From: Nocardioides panacis
GTDB taxonomy: Bacteria > Actinomycetota > Actinomycetes > Propionibacteriales > Nocardioidaceae
Assembly (NCBI RefSeq): GCF_019039255.1
Contig: NZ_CP077062.1
Coordinates: 1,922,001 to 1,986,000 of the forward strand
DNA length: 64,000 nucleotides
Reading direction: 5' to 3'
Notes under the pieces: generated by a model
What the model was told of the DNA's origin: nothing
The model's database searches: none
Seen by the model: only the letters and a program-made list of their open reading frames with translations
Shown: positions 50,713 through 60,311 of the stretch, piece by piece
Numbering within the stretch: position 1 is the stretch's first letter
How the letters are laid out: each line of letters opens with the position of its first letter
Made by a program: the position numbers and the translations under genes

Positions 50713-51807
50713 TCAACGGGGCGGCAGGCTCGCGACCCAGTCGCCGTAGAAGATCCCCATCGCAGCCGCCACGCAGACTCCGGCGACGATCCAGAAGCGG
50801 ATCACGACGGTCACCTGCTCCCACCCGAGCAGCTCGAAGTGGTGCTGGAGCGGCGTCATGCGGAAGATCCTCCTGCCCACGCCGGTGGTGCGCCGGGTGA
50901 ACTTGAACCAGGACACCTGGAGCATCACCGACCCGGTGACGGCCACGTACAGGCCCCCGAGGACGACCAGGAGCAGCTCGGTCCGGGTCAGCAGTGCGAG
51001 CCCGGCCATCGCCGCCCCCAGGGCGAGGGAGCCGGTGTCCCCCATGATGATCCTGGCCGGCGAGGCGTTCCACCACAGGAACCCGAAGCAGGCGCCGGTC
51101 AGGGCGGCCGCGACGGCGGCCAGGTCCAGCGGGGAGGCCACCTGGTAGCACAGGCCGTTCGCTCCGCCGCCGGACCCGCACGAGTGGTTGTTCTGCCAGA
51201 TGCCGATGATGACGTACGCCGCGAAGACCATCGAGGCACTGCCGGTGAGCAGCCCGTCGAGACCGTCGATGAGGTTCGTGGCGTTGCTGGTCCCGCTGAC
51301 CATGAACCAGATGAGCGCCATGACGATCACCCACGGCAACGCGGGGCCGACGTCGCGCGTGAGGGACAGCCGGTGAGAGACGGCGGCTGCCGCGCCGTCC
51401 GGGAGGGCGGGATGAAGGGCCAGGAACGCGAACGTCAGGCTGACGACGGTCTGCCCCAACAGCTTGGCCTTGCTCCGGAGACCGAGGCTGCGCTGCATCC
51501 TGACCTTGATGAAGTCGTCGAGGAATCCCACCCCGGACATCCCCACCAGGAGGAAGAGCACCAGGAGCGCGGACCGCGAAGGCAGCTCCCCCGTCACCAG
51601 CTTGGCGGACGCGTAGCCGATCACCGTCGAGGCCACGATGACGGCGCCGCCCATCGTGGGCGTCCCCCGCTTGACGTGATGCGTCTTCGGGCCGTCCTCG
51701 CGGATCAGCTGTCCAAGACCCCAGGACGCGAACTGCGAGATCGCCCAGCGGGTGAGGACCAACGTCACGAGGAGTGCGACAGTGCCGCTGAGCAGGATGG
51801 CCTTCAA
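50713..51807 (-). CDS. mraY: Phospho-N-acetylmuramoyl-pentapeptide transferase
   Basis: A 364-residue ten-helix enzyme that transfers phospho-MurNAc-pentapeptide to undecaprenyl phosphate, making lipid I. Key features: TPTMGGAVIV, GFLDDFIKV (Asp pair), SGTSNATNLIDGLDGL, MGDTGSLALGAA and TPLQHHFELLGW, where the usual HHH triplet is QHH. It is full length and apparently functional, but stands alone rather than with murF/murD/ftsW in a division-cell-wall cluster. It may be a second copy; the rest of the genome is not visible. Confidence 0.93.
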   Translation of the reverse strand: MKAILLSGTVALLVTLVLTRWAISQFASWGLGQLIREDGPKTHHVKRGTPTMGGAVIVASTVIGYASAKLVTGELPSRSALLVLFLLVGMSGVGFLDDFIKVRMQRSLGLRSKAKLLGQTVVSLTFAFLALHPALPDGAAAAVSHRLSLTRDVGPALPWVIVMALIWFMVSGTSNATNLIDGLDGLLTGSASMVFAAYVIIGIWQNNHSCGSGGGANGLCYQVASPLDLAAVAAALTGACFGFLWWNASPARIIMGDTGSLALGAAMAGLALLTRTELLLVVLGGLYVAVTGSVMLQVSWFKFTRRTTGVGRRIFRMTPLQHHFELLGWEQVTVVIRFWIVAGVCVAAAMGIFYGDWVASLPPR

Positions 51808-51980
51808 CCCGGGTCCGCACCGATCGTGTGTGAGCGTCCGGTAGGACCGTCACGGGTCCGGCCGGCTCGCTCGTGGTGGACAGAAACACATACGAGACCA
51901 CATTCAGCGGTGCGCATCGGACTGATCGGGCGCGTGTCGTCGAACTGCGGTCCGTCCACCCGGCGCGACGACCGAGCCTC

Positions 51981-54020
51981 TCAGGACGGGCTGCGGGTCA
52001 GCACCGAGCGGCGCGCGTCCCGGGGAAGCAGCGCGAAGGCGACCAGGTAGATCGCTGCCGTGACGACCAGCAGGTTGTCGTACCCGGTCAACAGCGCGAC
52101 GTACTCCAGGCAGCCGCCGACGATCGCTCCCAGCAGGTTGACGCCGAACGCCTCCTGGGAGTCGGCGGTGTCGGCGAAGCGCTTCGCGAACGCGACGTTC
52201 GCCAGGAAGATCGGCAGGAACGCCAGCAGCGTCGCGCAGAGCAGACGTGGCACGAACGGGAGACCCAGCAGGTACTCCGGCCGAACCGCCCAGGCCAGCG
52301 CCAGGGCAGCCAGGATGCCCGCGAAGACCACCGGGAGGGGTGGCGTGCGCACCCTGCGGGTCGTCTCGACCGCCGCCAGCACGACCACGAGGACACCCGC
52401 GAACACCAGGGCGTTGACCAGCCAGGTGGTTCCGAACAGGAGCGCGAACGTCGCGACGTTCTTGGTCTCCAGCAGGAGGAAGGCGGCGCCCATGAAGAAC
52501 AGGTCCGCGTAGGGAGCCATGCTGCGCATCGGTCCGCCGACGGCCCGGACCAGCGCCAGGGACACCAGCAGGATGCCGGCCAGCGTCCAGAGGTACATCT
52601 GCGGGATGCCACCTCCGCGGAAGTAGAGGAAGGGGGCGTTGTCGGTGGCCGGGGCCACGACGGCGGTGGTCGGACGGTAGCCGGTGGCGCACGCCTGGTT
52701 GCCCTCCCTGGCGGCGACGGTGACCACTGCCTGGTGCCTGGCGAAGACGTCGACGCAGGGCGGGTGGCCGAAGGCGGTGGCGGCGGTGCCGGCCAGCCGG
52801 TCGATGAGCCAGTTCTCGCGGTAGAAGTTGTACATCGCGAAGCCGCCGTCAGGCTCGAGGTGGTCGCGGGCGGAGCGGAGTGCCTCCTCGGTGAACAGGA
52901 ACGACTCCAGCCGGATCTGCGAGGCCCCGTTGACCAGGGCCAGGGAGTCGGGGAGGGCGAACAGGATCAGGTCGTACTTCGTGTCGGTGCTCTCGAGGAA
53001 CGCTCGCCCGTCGTTGACGTGCGTCGTGACGCGCTCGTCCTGGTAGACGTGGTCGGGGTTGTGTCTCCTGCCCAGGTCCAGGATCCGCGGGTCGATCTCG
53101 ACGGCGTCCACGTGCTTGGCACCCTTGCGCAGCGCGATGGCCACGTCCGAGCCCGAGCCGGCACCCACGACCAGGACGTTGTCGAGCGGGAGGTGGGGCA
53201 GGCGTGCGTACGGCGTGCCGTACTGCTGCGCGGCGTGCTTCAGGCGCCAGTCGGCGCGGGCCATCGTCTGATGAGGGACCCCGTTCACCCAGATCGACAG
53301 GGCACCGGGTCCCGCCTTCGAGGGATGCGTCTCCACCTTGTAGTAGGGCGACCAGCTCACGCCCGCCGTGAGCGTCTCCGAGAGCAGCATCGCGGTGAAC
53401 ACCAAGGCGCAGCCACCTGCGAGCAGCCGGCGGCGGGCCCCCTGGTTCAAGAAGACCAGCGCGGCGCCGACGAGCGTCCCCCACACGACGGACGGAGCCC
53501 ACAGCAGGGACAGCACGGTGAACAAGCCGATCCCGACGAGCGAGCCGAGCAGGTCGTAGCGGTAGGCCGTCAGCGCCGGCAGGACTCCGAAGCACCGCCC
53601 GACGACCTCCGCGGGACCGGCCAGCGTGGCTGCCACGAGCAGGAAGATCACCGGCAGCGCCAGCCACACGGGCGGCCCGCTGACCCGCATCGCGGTGAAG
53701 TAGATGACGTCGCTCCCCCGGCGTTGGATGCTCACCGGGAAGACCAGCGTGACCACCACGAGCACCGCCAGCAGGGGGGCGGTCAACGGCAGCGCCGACC
53801 AGGGCTTGCGGCTGATCAGGAACCCGATCCCGATCCCCAGGAACGACCCCAGCAGGACGAAGTTCGAGAAGTAGCTCAGGTGCACCACGTTCGCGCCCAG
53901 CCAACGGATCAGCGCCAGCTCGAGGAACAGCATGAGCGCGCTGCCGAGCAGCAGCCGGCGCACGGGGTTGAGGACAACCTGGTCGACGTGGGCGCTGAGC
54001 GCGTCTGCCAGCCGGGACAT
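51981..54020 (-). CDS. Membrane protein with embedded spermidine synthase-like domain
   Basis: A 679-residue protein with about seven helices before residue 230, a soluble Rossmann methyltransferase-like domain of the spermidine synthase type at about 235-430 (NVLVVGAGSGSDVAIALRKG, HVDAVEIDPRILDLGRRHNP, DLILFALPDSLALVNGA) and at least six helices after it. Such fusions are recognised as 'spermidine synthase-like' membrane proteins, but the catalytic Asp region and the polyamine specificity are not confirmed. It may modify a lipid-linked or envelope substrate. Confidence 0.8.
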   Translation of the reverse strand: MSRLADALSAHVDQVVLNPVRRLLLGSALMLFLELALIRWLGANVVHLSYFSNFVLLGSFLGIGIGFLISRKPWSALPLTAPLLAVLVVVTLVFPVSIQRRGSDVIYFTAMRVSGPPVWLALPVIFLLVAATLAGPAEVVGRCFGVLPALTAYRYDLLGSLVGIGLFTVLSLLWAPSVVWGTLVGAALVFLNQGARRRLLAGGCALVFTAMLLSETLTAGVSWSPYYKVETHPSKAGPGALSIWVNGVPHQTMARADWRLKHAAQQYGTPYARLPHLPLDNVLVVGAGSGSDVAIALRKGAKHVDAVEIDPRILDLGRRHNPDHVYQDERVTTHVNDGRAFLESTDTKYDLILFALPDSLALVNGASQIRLESFLFTEEALRSARDHLEPDGGFAMYNFYRENWLIDRLAGTAATAFGHPPCVDVFARHQAVVTVAAREGNQACATGYRPTTAVVAPATDNAPFLYFRGGGIPQMYLWTLAGILLVSLALVRAVGGPMRSMAPYADLFFMGAAFLLLETKNVATFALLFGTTWLVNALVFAGVLVVVLAAVETTRRVRTPPLPVVFAGILAALALAWAVRPEYLLGLPFVPRLLCATLLAFLPIFLANVAFAKRFADTADSQEAFGVNLLGAIVGGCLEYVALLTGYDNLLVVTAAIYLVAFALLPRDARRSVLTRSPS

Positions 54021-54094
54021 GGTTAGAACTTAAGGGCCACGGCCCGGTTCCGATAGACGCTGCCGGGCCCACACTGCTCGGAGCGGCGGCCCGC

Positions 54095-55066
54095 TCAGAG
54101 CCAGTCGTTGCGCTTGAAGGTCACGTAGAGGAGACCCGAGAGGGCGACGATGAGGATCGACGACGTGGCGAAGCCCGACGCGTGGGCGAATCCTGGATAC
54201 GGCAGGTTCTGGCCGTAGAAACCCGTGATCGCGGTCGGTACGGCGATGATCGCGGCCCAGCTCGTGACCTTCTTGGTGATGATGTTGAGACGGTTCCCCT
54301 GGATCGTCAGGTTCGTCTCGAGGATGGTGTTCACGAGGTCACGCAGGCTCTCGGTCCACTCGGTCGCGCGCAGCACGTGGTCGTAGACGTCCTGGTAGTA
54401 GGGCATCAGCTCATCGGGGACCAGCCCGGTGTCGCGACGCATCAGGGTGTTGACGACCTCCCTCATCGGCAGCACAACGCGGCGCAGCTGCACCAGGCTC
54501 TTGCGCAGCTCGAAGCTGCGGCGTTGGACGGCCTGGTCGTGGGGCCGGTCGTCGAACAGCAGGTCCTCGAGCTGCTCGATCTGGTCGTCGAGCGACTCGA
54601 CCGCCTCGAAGTGCCCGTCGACCACGAAGTCCAGCAGCCCGTGCAGCAGCGCACCGACGCCGAGGCTGGTGAGGTCGACCTCGTCGTCCCACCGGGTCAG
54701 CAGCGCGTCGATGGAGAACGTCTCGTCGCGCCGTACCGTGACGAGGGCCGCCGGCGTGATGAACGCGGCGATCTCCCCCGTGACCAGCCGGCCGGTGACC
54801 ACGTCGAGCTGCACCGAGTAGCCGCTGAAGAAGTCGTGTCCCGAGTAGCGGTCGAACTTGGGTCGCTGACGTCCCTGCGCGGCGTCCTCGACAGCGAGCC
54901 GGTGCAGACCCAGCTCGTCCGCCACCAGCTGCAGGTCCGCGAGGTCCGGCGCGCACAGATCCACCCACACGACGGCCGTCGGGTCCGTCAGGTGCTCAGC
55001 CACCTGGTCGATCGGGAAGTCCTCGTCCGTCAGGGCTCCCCCGCGGTAGCAGCGCGTGCGTGGCAT
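54095..55066 (-). CDS. corA: CorA-type divalent cation transporter with GQN signature
   Basis: A 323-residue channel with a large cytoplasmic domain and two C-terminal helices. The pore signature reads TGFYGQNLPYPGF (about residues 281-293), GQN where classical CorA has GMN; the protein ends KRNDWL as CorA proteins do. ATG at 55066 gives MPRTRCYRGGALTDEDFPID. The GQN variant recurs in actinobacteria and may alter ion selectivity. It is divergent from the SGNH hydrolase gene. Confidence 0.9.
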   Translation of the reverse strand: MPRTRCYRGGALTDEDFPIDQVAEHLTDPTAVVWVDLCAPDLADLQLVADELGLHRLAVEDAAQGRQRPKFDRYSGHDFFSGYSVQLDVVTGRLVTGEIAAFITPAALVTVRRDETFSIDALLTRWDDEVDLTSLGVGALLHGLLDFVVDGHFEAVESLDDQIEQLEDLLFDDRPHDQAVQRRSFELRKSLVQLRRVVLPMREVVNTLMRRDTGLVPDELMPYYQDVYDHVLRATEWTESLRDLVNTILETNLTIQGNRLNIITKKVTSWAAIIAVPTAITGFYGQNLPYPGFAHASGFATSSILIVALSGLLYVTFKRNDWL

Positions 55067-55172
55067 GGGCCGACTATCCCTCACGTGGCCGGGAATCCGC
55101 GGGGACGCGGCACTGTCCGCGGCGGACGCGCCGGACGGCTGCGCACAAAGCGGACGCGTACAGTCTTCCCCC

Positions 55173-56022
55173 ATGTCGCCCGCTCCCCCCGCAGACCGCA
55201 CCAGGCACCGGCGCTCCGAGCAGACGTCGGATCGTCCGGGGAACGGTCGGGACCCTCCTGGTGGCCGTGGTGCTGTTCGCCCTGGTGGGCGCGGCGCCTG
55301 TGCGCGACGCCGAGGCGGCCGGGCAGCGGGGGCGTCCCACGCCCCACGTGGTCCTGGCCCTCGGCGACTCGGTTCCGGCAGGGACGGCCTGCGGCTGCCG
55401 CGCGTTCCCCCGGGAGTACGGCGCCCTGCTGGGCCGGCACACGGGTGCGTCCGTGACCGTCGACAACGCGGCGGTCAGCGGACTGGGCACCAACGGCCTG
55501 CTCGCTCAGCTCCGGCAACCTCGCGTCGTCGCCGCCGCCCGCCGGACCGACGTGTTCCTGCTGACGATCGGAGCGAACGACTTCGGTGCTCAGCACGACC
55601 GCGTCGTCCACGGTGCCTGCGCCGTGAACACGGCGTCCGACTGCGTCCGCGACCGGCTCGCCTCCATGCGAGCACACCTGGCCACGATCCTGGCCCAGAT
55701 CCGCACTCTCCGCGCAGGACACCCCACCACCGTGCTGGTCACCGGGTACTGGAACGTCTTCGAGGACGGCACGGTCGCCCAGCACGCCGCCGGTGCCGCT
55801 GGGCTGCGGGCCTCGATCGGGCTGACCCGCCGCGTCAACCGCACGATCAGCTCGGTCTCGCGTTCGGCCGGCGCTCGCTACGTGGACATCTTCGCGCCGT
55901 TCCAGCGCCACGGCGTCGACATCGACTCGCTGCTCGCCCCCGACGGGGACCACCCGGATGCCGCCGGGCACCGGCTGATCGCCGCGGAGCTGCTGCGCGC
56001 GGGTCTCCCGCGGCTGCGCTGA
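55173..56022 (+). CDS. Secreted SGNH/GDSL hydrolase (start frame broken at a C6 run)
   Basis: An exported esterase or lipase of about 280 residues. After a basic N-terminus, VRGTVGTLLVAVVLFALVGA forms the signal helix. Block I is LALGDSVPAGTACGC, block III IGANDFGAQ and block V GDHPDAAGH, with two extra Cys pairs. ATG at 55173 reaches this frame only if the C6 run at 55185-55190 has five bases (then MSPAPPQTAPGTGAPSRRR); as written the frame's first start is GTG 55060. It is convergent with the esterase gene downstream. Confidence 0.87.
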
Positions 56023-56027
56023 CCGCA

Positions 56028-57121
56028 TCACGGTCCCGGCTGGGCGGGCCAGCCGGCGGCGCTCCAGACCAGGGCGGGCGCGAGGTACGAGGCGTAGTTG
56101 CGGTAGTTGTGCCCTCCCCGCGGGAACGAGATATGGGCGACGGCAGGGTCACCCGCGGTGGTCCGGATCATCCTCGCCGTCGACCTCCACGTGTCCCGGT
56201 CCTGACGCCCGGACACCACCAGCAGCCGCGCCCCGCGCAACCCCCGTGGTGCAGGTAGAGCCATTCGGGCGAGTTGTGCAGCGCCAGGCGCTTCCTGCCA
56301 CCGAACAGGCTGCCCGTCGTCCCGTCCTGCAGGGGCTGGTAGTAGCCACCGAGGCTGACCGCCGACCCGAAGACGTCCGGGTGCGACAGCACCAGCTTGG
56401 CCGAGCAGAAGCCCCCCCCGTGCTCCAGCCCATCGTCGTCCAGGCCGGTCCGGGACCCGCGACGCGGAAGTGCTGCTGGATGAACCTGGGCACTTCATTG
56501 GCCAGCCAGGTCTCGGCGCGTGGTCCTCCTGGGACGTTCGTGCACTCGGTGTCCCGCGGCGGGCTGATCATCAGGGTCGGGAACACGCCGACGAACGGCT
56601 GGGTGCGGTGGGTGTCGATCAGTCGCATCGCCGTACTGGCGAACTTGAAGCGGGCGAAGGCCGTCTGCGGGGTGCTGGGCTGCCCGGTCAGGAACGTCAC
56701 GACCGGGAAGCGCTGGTTCCGGTAGGCGGCGAGGTCGTACTGGGGCGGAAGCCAGACGAGGACCTGGTGCTGGCTGCCGGTGTCGTGGGAGGGCACCGTC
56801 ATCACCCGTAGGTGCCCCTGCCCGTGCCTCACCAGGCCCCCGGTCTCGATGGGGGACTTCTGGCTGACGTGTCCGGTCAGGTCCGCCCAGCTGGTGTAGA
56901 AGAGGTAGTCGTCGTTGACCTTCAGCGCGAGGGCGGCCATCGCGAAGAACTGTCCGCAGAGCACCAGGGCCACGGCAGGGAGCACGCGTCTGGCCAGCGG
57001 CCTGTCCCGCGGCGCCGGGTTGGCCCCCCACACCAGCCACGCGATGCCGAGCAGGGGGAAGGCACGCCGCCGCGACGCAGGCGACGAGGAGAGTGCTGCT
57101 CGTCAGACCGAGCACCGTCAT
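56028..57121 (-). pseudogene. Membrane-anchored alpha/beta hydrolase (esterase-family), three frame breaks
   Basis: From ATG 57121 the protein begins TVLGLTSSTLLVACVAAACL and, once G5 at 57054-57058 loses a base, continues LLGIAWLVWGANPAPRDRPL. A membrane region is followed by a soluble hydrolase domain (HQVLVWLPPQYDLAAYR, FPVVTFLTG). C8 at 56412-56419 must lose a base to give TTMGWSTGGFCSAKLVLSHP, with the nucleophile Ser in GWSTGG; C5 at 56241-56245 must gain one to reach RTTAGDPAVAHISFPRGGHN (catalytic His). It resembles esterase-D/mycolyltransferase-like enzymes. The gene is intact in content. Confidence 0.8.
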
Positions 57122-57277
57122 CCGCCTCCTCCTCCTGGAGTGCCGGCATCCCCCCTGTGTCGACCGTCTCCCCTGTCGACGCCCGTGGTCAACGGTGCGC
57201 TCCGAACGTCCCGGGATCCAGCGAGCCCGAGGCGAACGGCGCACCTGGTCAGGTGGTTGGCAGGCTTCCCGAGCAGC

Positions 57278-58418
57278 TCACGGGTGGAACCCGTGGACGT
57301 TGGAGCCGAGCCACCGCAAGGCGCTCGGCAGCAGGGCTGTCCAGACCGAGTCCCGGTGGCCGGCGTTCTGCAGGACCACGGCGTGCACGGCGGTCGGGGC
57401 CCGGGTGACGTGCAGGAACCTCGCGCTGGACGTGTAGGACAGCGGGTCGGCGTGCGAGGTCTCCACCCACAGCGACACCGGTGGTCGTCGGTGGGCCGCG
57501 ACGCGCGGCAGGTCGTAGTACCTGCCCAGCGGGCTCGTGCTGGTGAACGGCTCGTAGAAGGGGCCGAACTCGGGTCTGAAGTATCCCCCCAGCACGATGC
57601 CGGCGCCGTACTGCGCCGGGTGCAGGACCGTCGCCATGGCCGCGACGAAGCCGCCCGCCGAGTACCCGATCGTGGCCCACGAGGCGCGGTTCGCGACCAC
57701 CCGGAAGTGCTGGCCGACCCAGTCCGGGACGTCTCGCGTCAGCCAGGTCTCGACCTGGGGCTGGCCCGGGCCCCCGTTCACCCCCTCGGTGTCGAGGCCG
57801 CGGGGGGATCTCGACCTGCGGCATCACCACCAGGGTCGGGTGCAGCTGGTGAGCCCGCACCCGCGCCTCGACCGCCTGGCCGAGGTGGAAGATCCGCACC
57901 CAGTTCAACGGCTCGCTCGGGTAGCCGTGGAAGGCCTCGAGCACCGGGTAGCGCCGGGTCGAGGCCGCGGCGGAGGTGTAGCCGACAGGCAGCTGCACGA
58001 GGACCTTCCCGGTCAGACCACTGGCCGCCCCGTGCACCGTGTAGCCGAGCAGCCCGCCGGGTCCCACCCGTCGTCCCAGTGCCGGCACGTGCGCCGCCGC
58101 TGCGGCCGAGTGTCCCCGCACCACGATGTTCGGCGCCTGCTTCTCCGCGCCGCCGCGGTGCAGCGAGGTCTGGACCTGGTGCCCGGTGATCGCTCCGCGC
58201 AGGTCGCCCCACCCCGCGAAGAACAGGTACGCCGCGTTGAGCTGGGTGGCCGCGGTCAGCAGCACGAGCACGTTGACCAGGACCAGGGCGACGACCCGCC
58301 CGGCGACGTGCCAGGGGGTGCCTGCCGTGAGCCGCGGCCAGACCACGACGACGCCGAGGAACGCCACAAGCGTCAGCCCGATGATCCCGTCGAGCAGGAA
58401 CGGACCGGTGAGCGACAT
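57278..58418 (-). pseudogene. Membrane-anchored alpha/beta hydrolase (esterase family), one frame break
   Basis: From ATG 58418 (MSLTGPFLLDGIIGLTLVAF) two to three helices lead to a hydrolase domain (KVLVQLPVGYTSAAASTRRY, PVLEAFHGYPSEPLNW). The G6 run at 57802-57807 needs five bases, giving PRGLDTEGVNGGPGQPQVE and then ETWLTRDVPDWVGQHFRVVA, the nucleophile TIGYSAGGFVAA and the end NAGHRDSVWTALLPSALRWL. It is clearly paralogous to the esterase just downstream (same GxSxGG and ETWL...QHFRV pattern). Probably an intact gene with a base-call error. Confidence 0.85.
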
Positions 58419-58539
58419 GGGCGACCTCCTGGATGCCCGGACTGCGGCGCGACGGCTGGGGTCACTGGCACTCCCATGACACCGCAGGACCCCTGCCATC
58501 AGCCTGAATACCGAGGCGCGACGTCTCCCGGGACGCGAG

Positions 58540-59416
58540 TCAGGCCGGGCCGCGTCCCTCCGGCATCGCGGTGCTCACCTCGCCGAACCTCGACAGGAGC
58601 ACCGCAGCAGCCACCGCGACGGTGAACCCGGTCACGGCCGCAGGCCCCCATCCCGGTCGTGCATGGTCACCCAGCAGGGCCAGACCGACGAGCGCGGGCA
58701 GCACGGTCTCCCCCCACGACCAGCGGCGCCGTCGCCTGGACCACGCTGCCGCGCTGGAGCGCGGTCGCGTACGTCGCCAGGGCCAGCGGCGCGGCGACCA
58801 GCAGGGCGTACGTCGCCGGAGACCCCGCCCACACGTGCACGGGAGGGACCAGGTCGCCGGCGGCCGCCGACGAGAGCAGGGCACGGGCAGCCACGGCGAC
58901 CACGCCGAAGGCCAGTCCCGCCACGCCGCCCAGCGCCCAGGCACCGCGTGGCCCGCTCAGCCTTCCCAGCGGGACCGCGAGCAGGGTGAGCGCCACCGCG
59001 GCTGCGAGGACGAGCCACTCCACACGAGTCCCCGGTGCACGCACCGAGTCCGCTGCCGCCGACAGGCTGACCAGGGCCAGTCCCAGGACCACCGCAGCCA
59101 GCGCGACCCCCTCGAGCACGCGGACGCGGGTGCCGAGGAAGACGGCTCCGACCACTGCGGTGACGGCGAGGAAGCTCGCCACGACGGCCTGGACGACGTA
59201 CAGCGGCAGCGATCGCAGCGCGACCAGCGAGAGCACGAACCCCGCGCCGTCCAGCGCCAGTCCCAGGAGGTAGGGCCAGGCCTTGAGCAGCCTGAGCAGC
59301 AGGCGGGGGTCCAGGTGGCCGGCGCGGTCCGCGTCCGCGGCCGCGACGGCCTGGAGCACCGAACCGATCCCGTAGCAGAGCGACGCCCCCACCGCGCACC
59401 CCAGTCCCACGAGCAT
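58540..59416 (-). pseudogene. DMT/EamA-like multidrug or metabolite transporter, frameshifted
   Basis: About 290 residues and nine to ten helices from ATG 59416 (MLVGLGCAVGASLCYGIGSV). The frame is lost at the C6 run 58710-58715; five C gives TAPLVVGETVLPALVGLALL and a normal end, SRFGEVSTAMPEGRGPA. Small Gly/Ala-rich helices in two repeats and the AxxGxxSV-type motifs fit the DMT superfamily; the substrate is unknown. The remaining sequence is continuous. Confidence 0.83.
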
Positions 59417-59545
59417 TGGTCGACCGTACCGAGCCGGCTGGACCACCTCGGGTCGCGGTCCGGCACAGTCAGGTGGGTGTCACGTGTCAGGGCGCATGCT
59501 GGGGCCGTCACTCCTCGACCAGACCACCCTGCCGAAGGAGAGCCG

Positions 59546-60295
59546 ATGGACGGGCGCCGCGAGCGGACCGCAGCGTGGCGGGAGGCGGGCGTCCCCACCG
59601 AGCGGCCCGGTCGGGTCGCCAACCCCTCCGCGGCACCGCGGGGCCGACACCCTTCTGGGGCCGCCGCGTGCCTCGCAGCACGGGGAGCCCGCCGCTCCGA
59701 CTCGCTGTCGTGGTTCGCGCTCCGGCACGACCGTACCGTGATCTTCTCGCCCAGCCGCAAGGCCGCGGTCAGCCACCGCATCGTCGGCGGCGTCTCGCTG
59801 GCCGCGGGGGATCCCGTGGGGGACCCGGAGGCCTGGCCCGGCGCGATCTCCGCGTGGGTGGAGGAAGCGGAGGCGCACGGCTGGCTGCCCGGGGTCCTCG
59901 GCACCAGCGAGCAGGGAGCCCAGGCCCACCACCGCGCCGGCCTCGACGCGCTGGAGCTCGGCGACGAGGCCATCCTCCGGACGGCCGACTTCACCACCGA
60001 GGGCCGTCGGATGCGTGTGGTCCGGCAGGCCGTCTCGCGGTGCCGTCGCGCCGGGCTGAGGACCACGTGCTGCCGGGTCCGCGACCTCGACGAAGCCACC
60101 CGCGCCACCGTCGTCCGCAGCGCCGAGGCGTGGCGCGACGGGGCGCTGGGCGTGGCTCGCGTCTCGCTCAACTTCGCCGTGTTCCGCAGCGTCTTCACCC
60201 GCGGTGAGCGCCTCGGCGCGGGTCCCGTGCTGCGCCTCTGGCGCTTCGTGCTGCCAGAAGCGCGAGCCCTCCAGGACCGTGCGCCGGTCAGGTGA
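59546..60295 (+). CDS. DUF2156 (MprF C-terminal-like) protein with internal deletion
   Basis: A 249-residue protein after GAAGGAG. Residues 55-190 match the DUF2156/lysylphosphatidylglycerol synthetase C-terminal fold (SLSWFALRHDRTVIFSPSRK, GGVSLAAGDPVGDPEAWPGA, LDALELGDEAILRTADFTTE). After EAWRDGA it jumps to LGVARVSLNFAVFRSVFTRG, skipping about 60-70 residues that relatives have, and then ends abnormally after LRLWRFVL. The N-terminal 50 residues are low-complexity. It is probably inactive. It is followed directly by a rhomboid-like gene. Confidence 0.7.
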   Translation: MDGRRERTAAWREAGVPTERPGRVANPSAAPRGRHPSGAAACLAARGARRSDSLSWFALRHDRTVIFSPSRKAAVSHRIVGGVSLAAGDPVGDPEAWPGAISAWVEEAEAHGWLPGVLGTSEQGAQAHHRAGLDALELGDEAILRTADFTTEGRRMRVVRQAVSRCRRAGLRTTCCRVRDLDEATRATVVRSAEAWRDGALGVARVSLNFAVFRSVFTRGERLGAGPVLRLWRFVLPEARALQDRAPVR

Positions 60296-60311
60296 CCGTG
60301 CCCTCCGTGCG

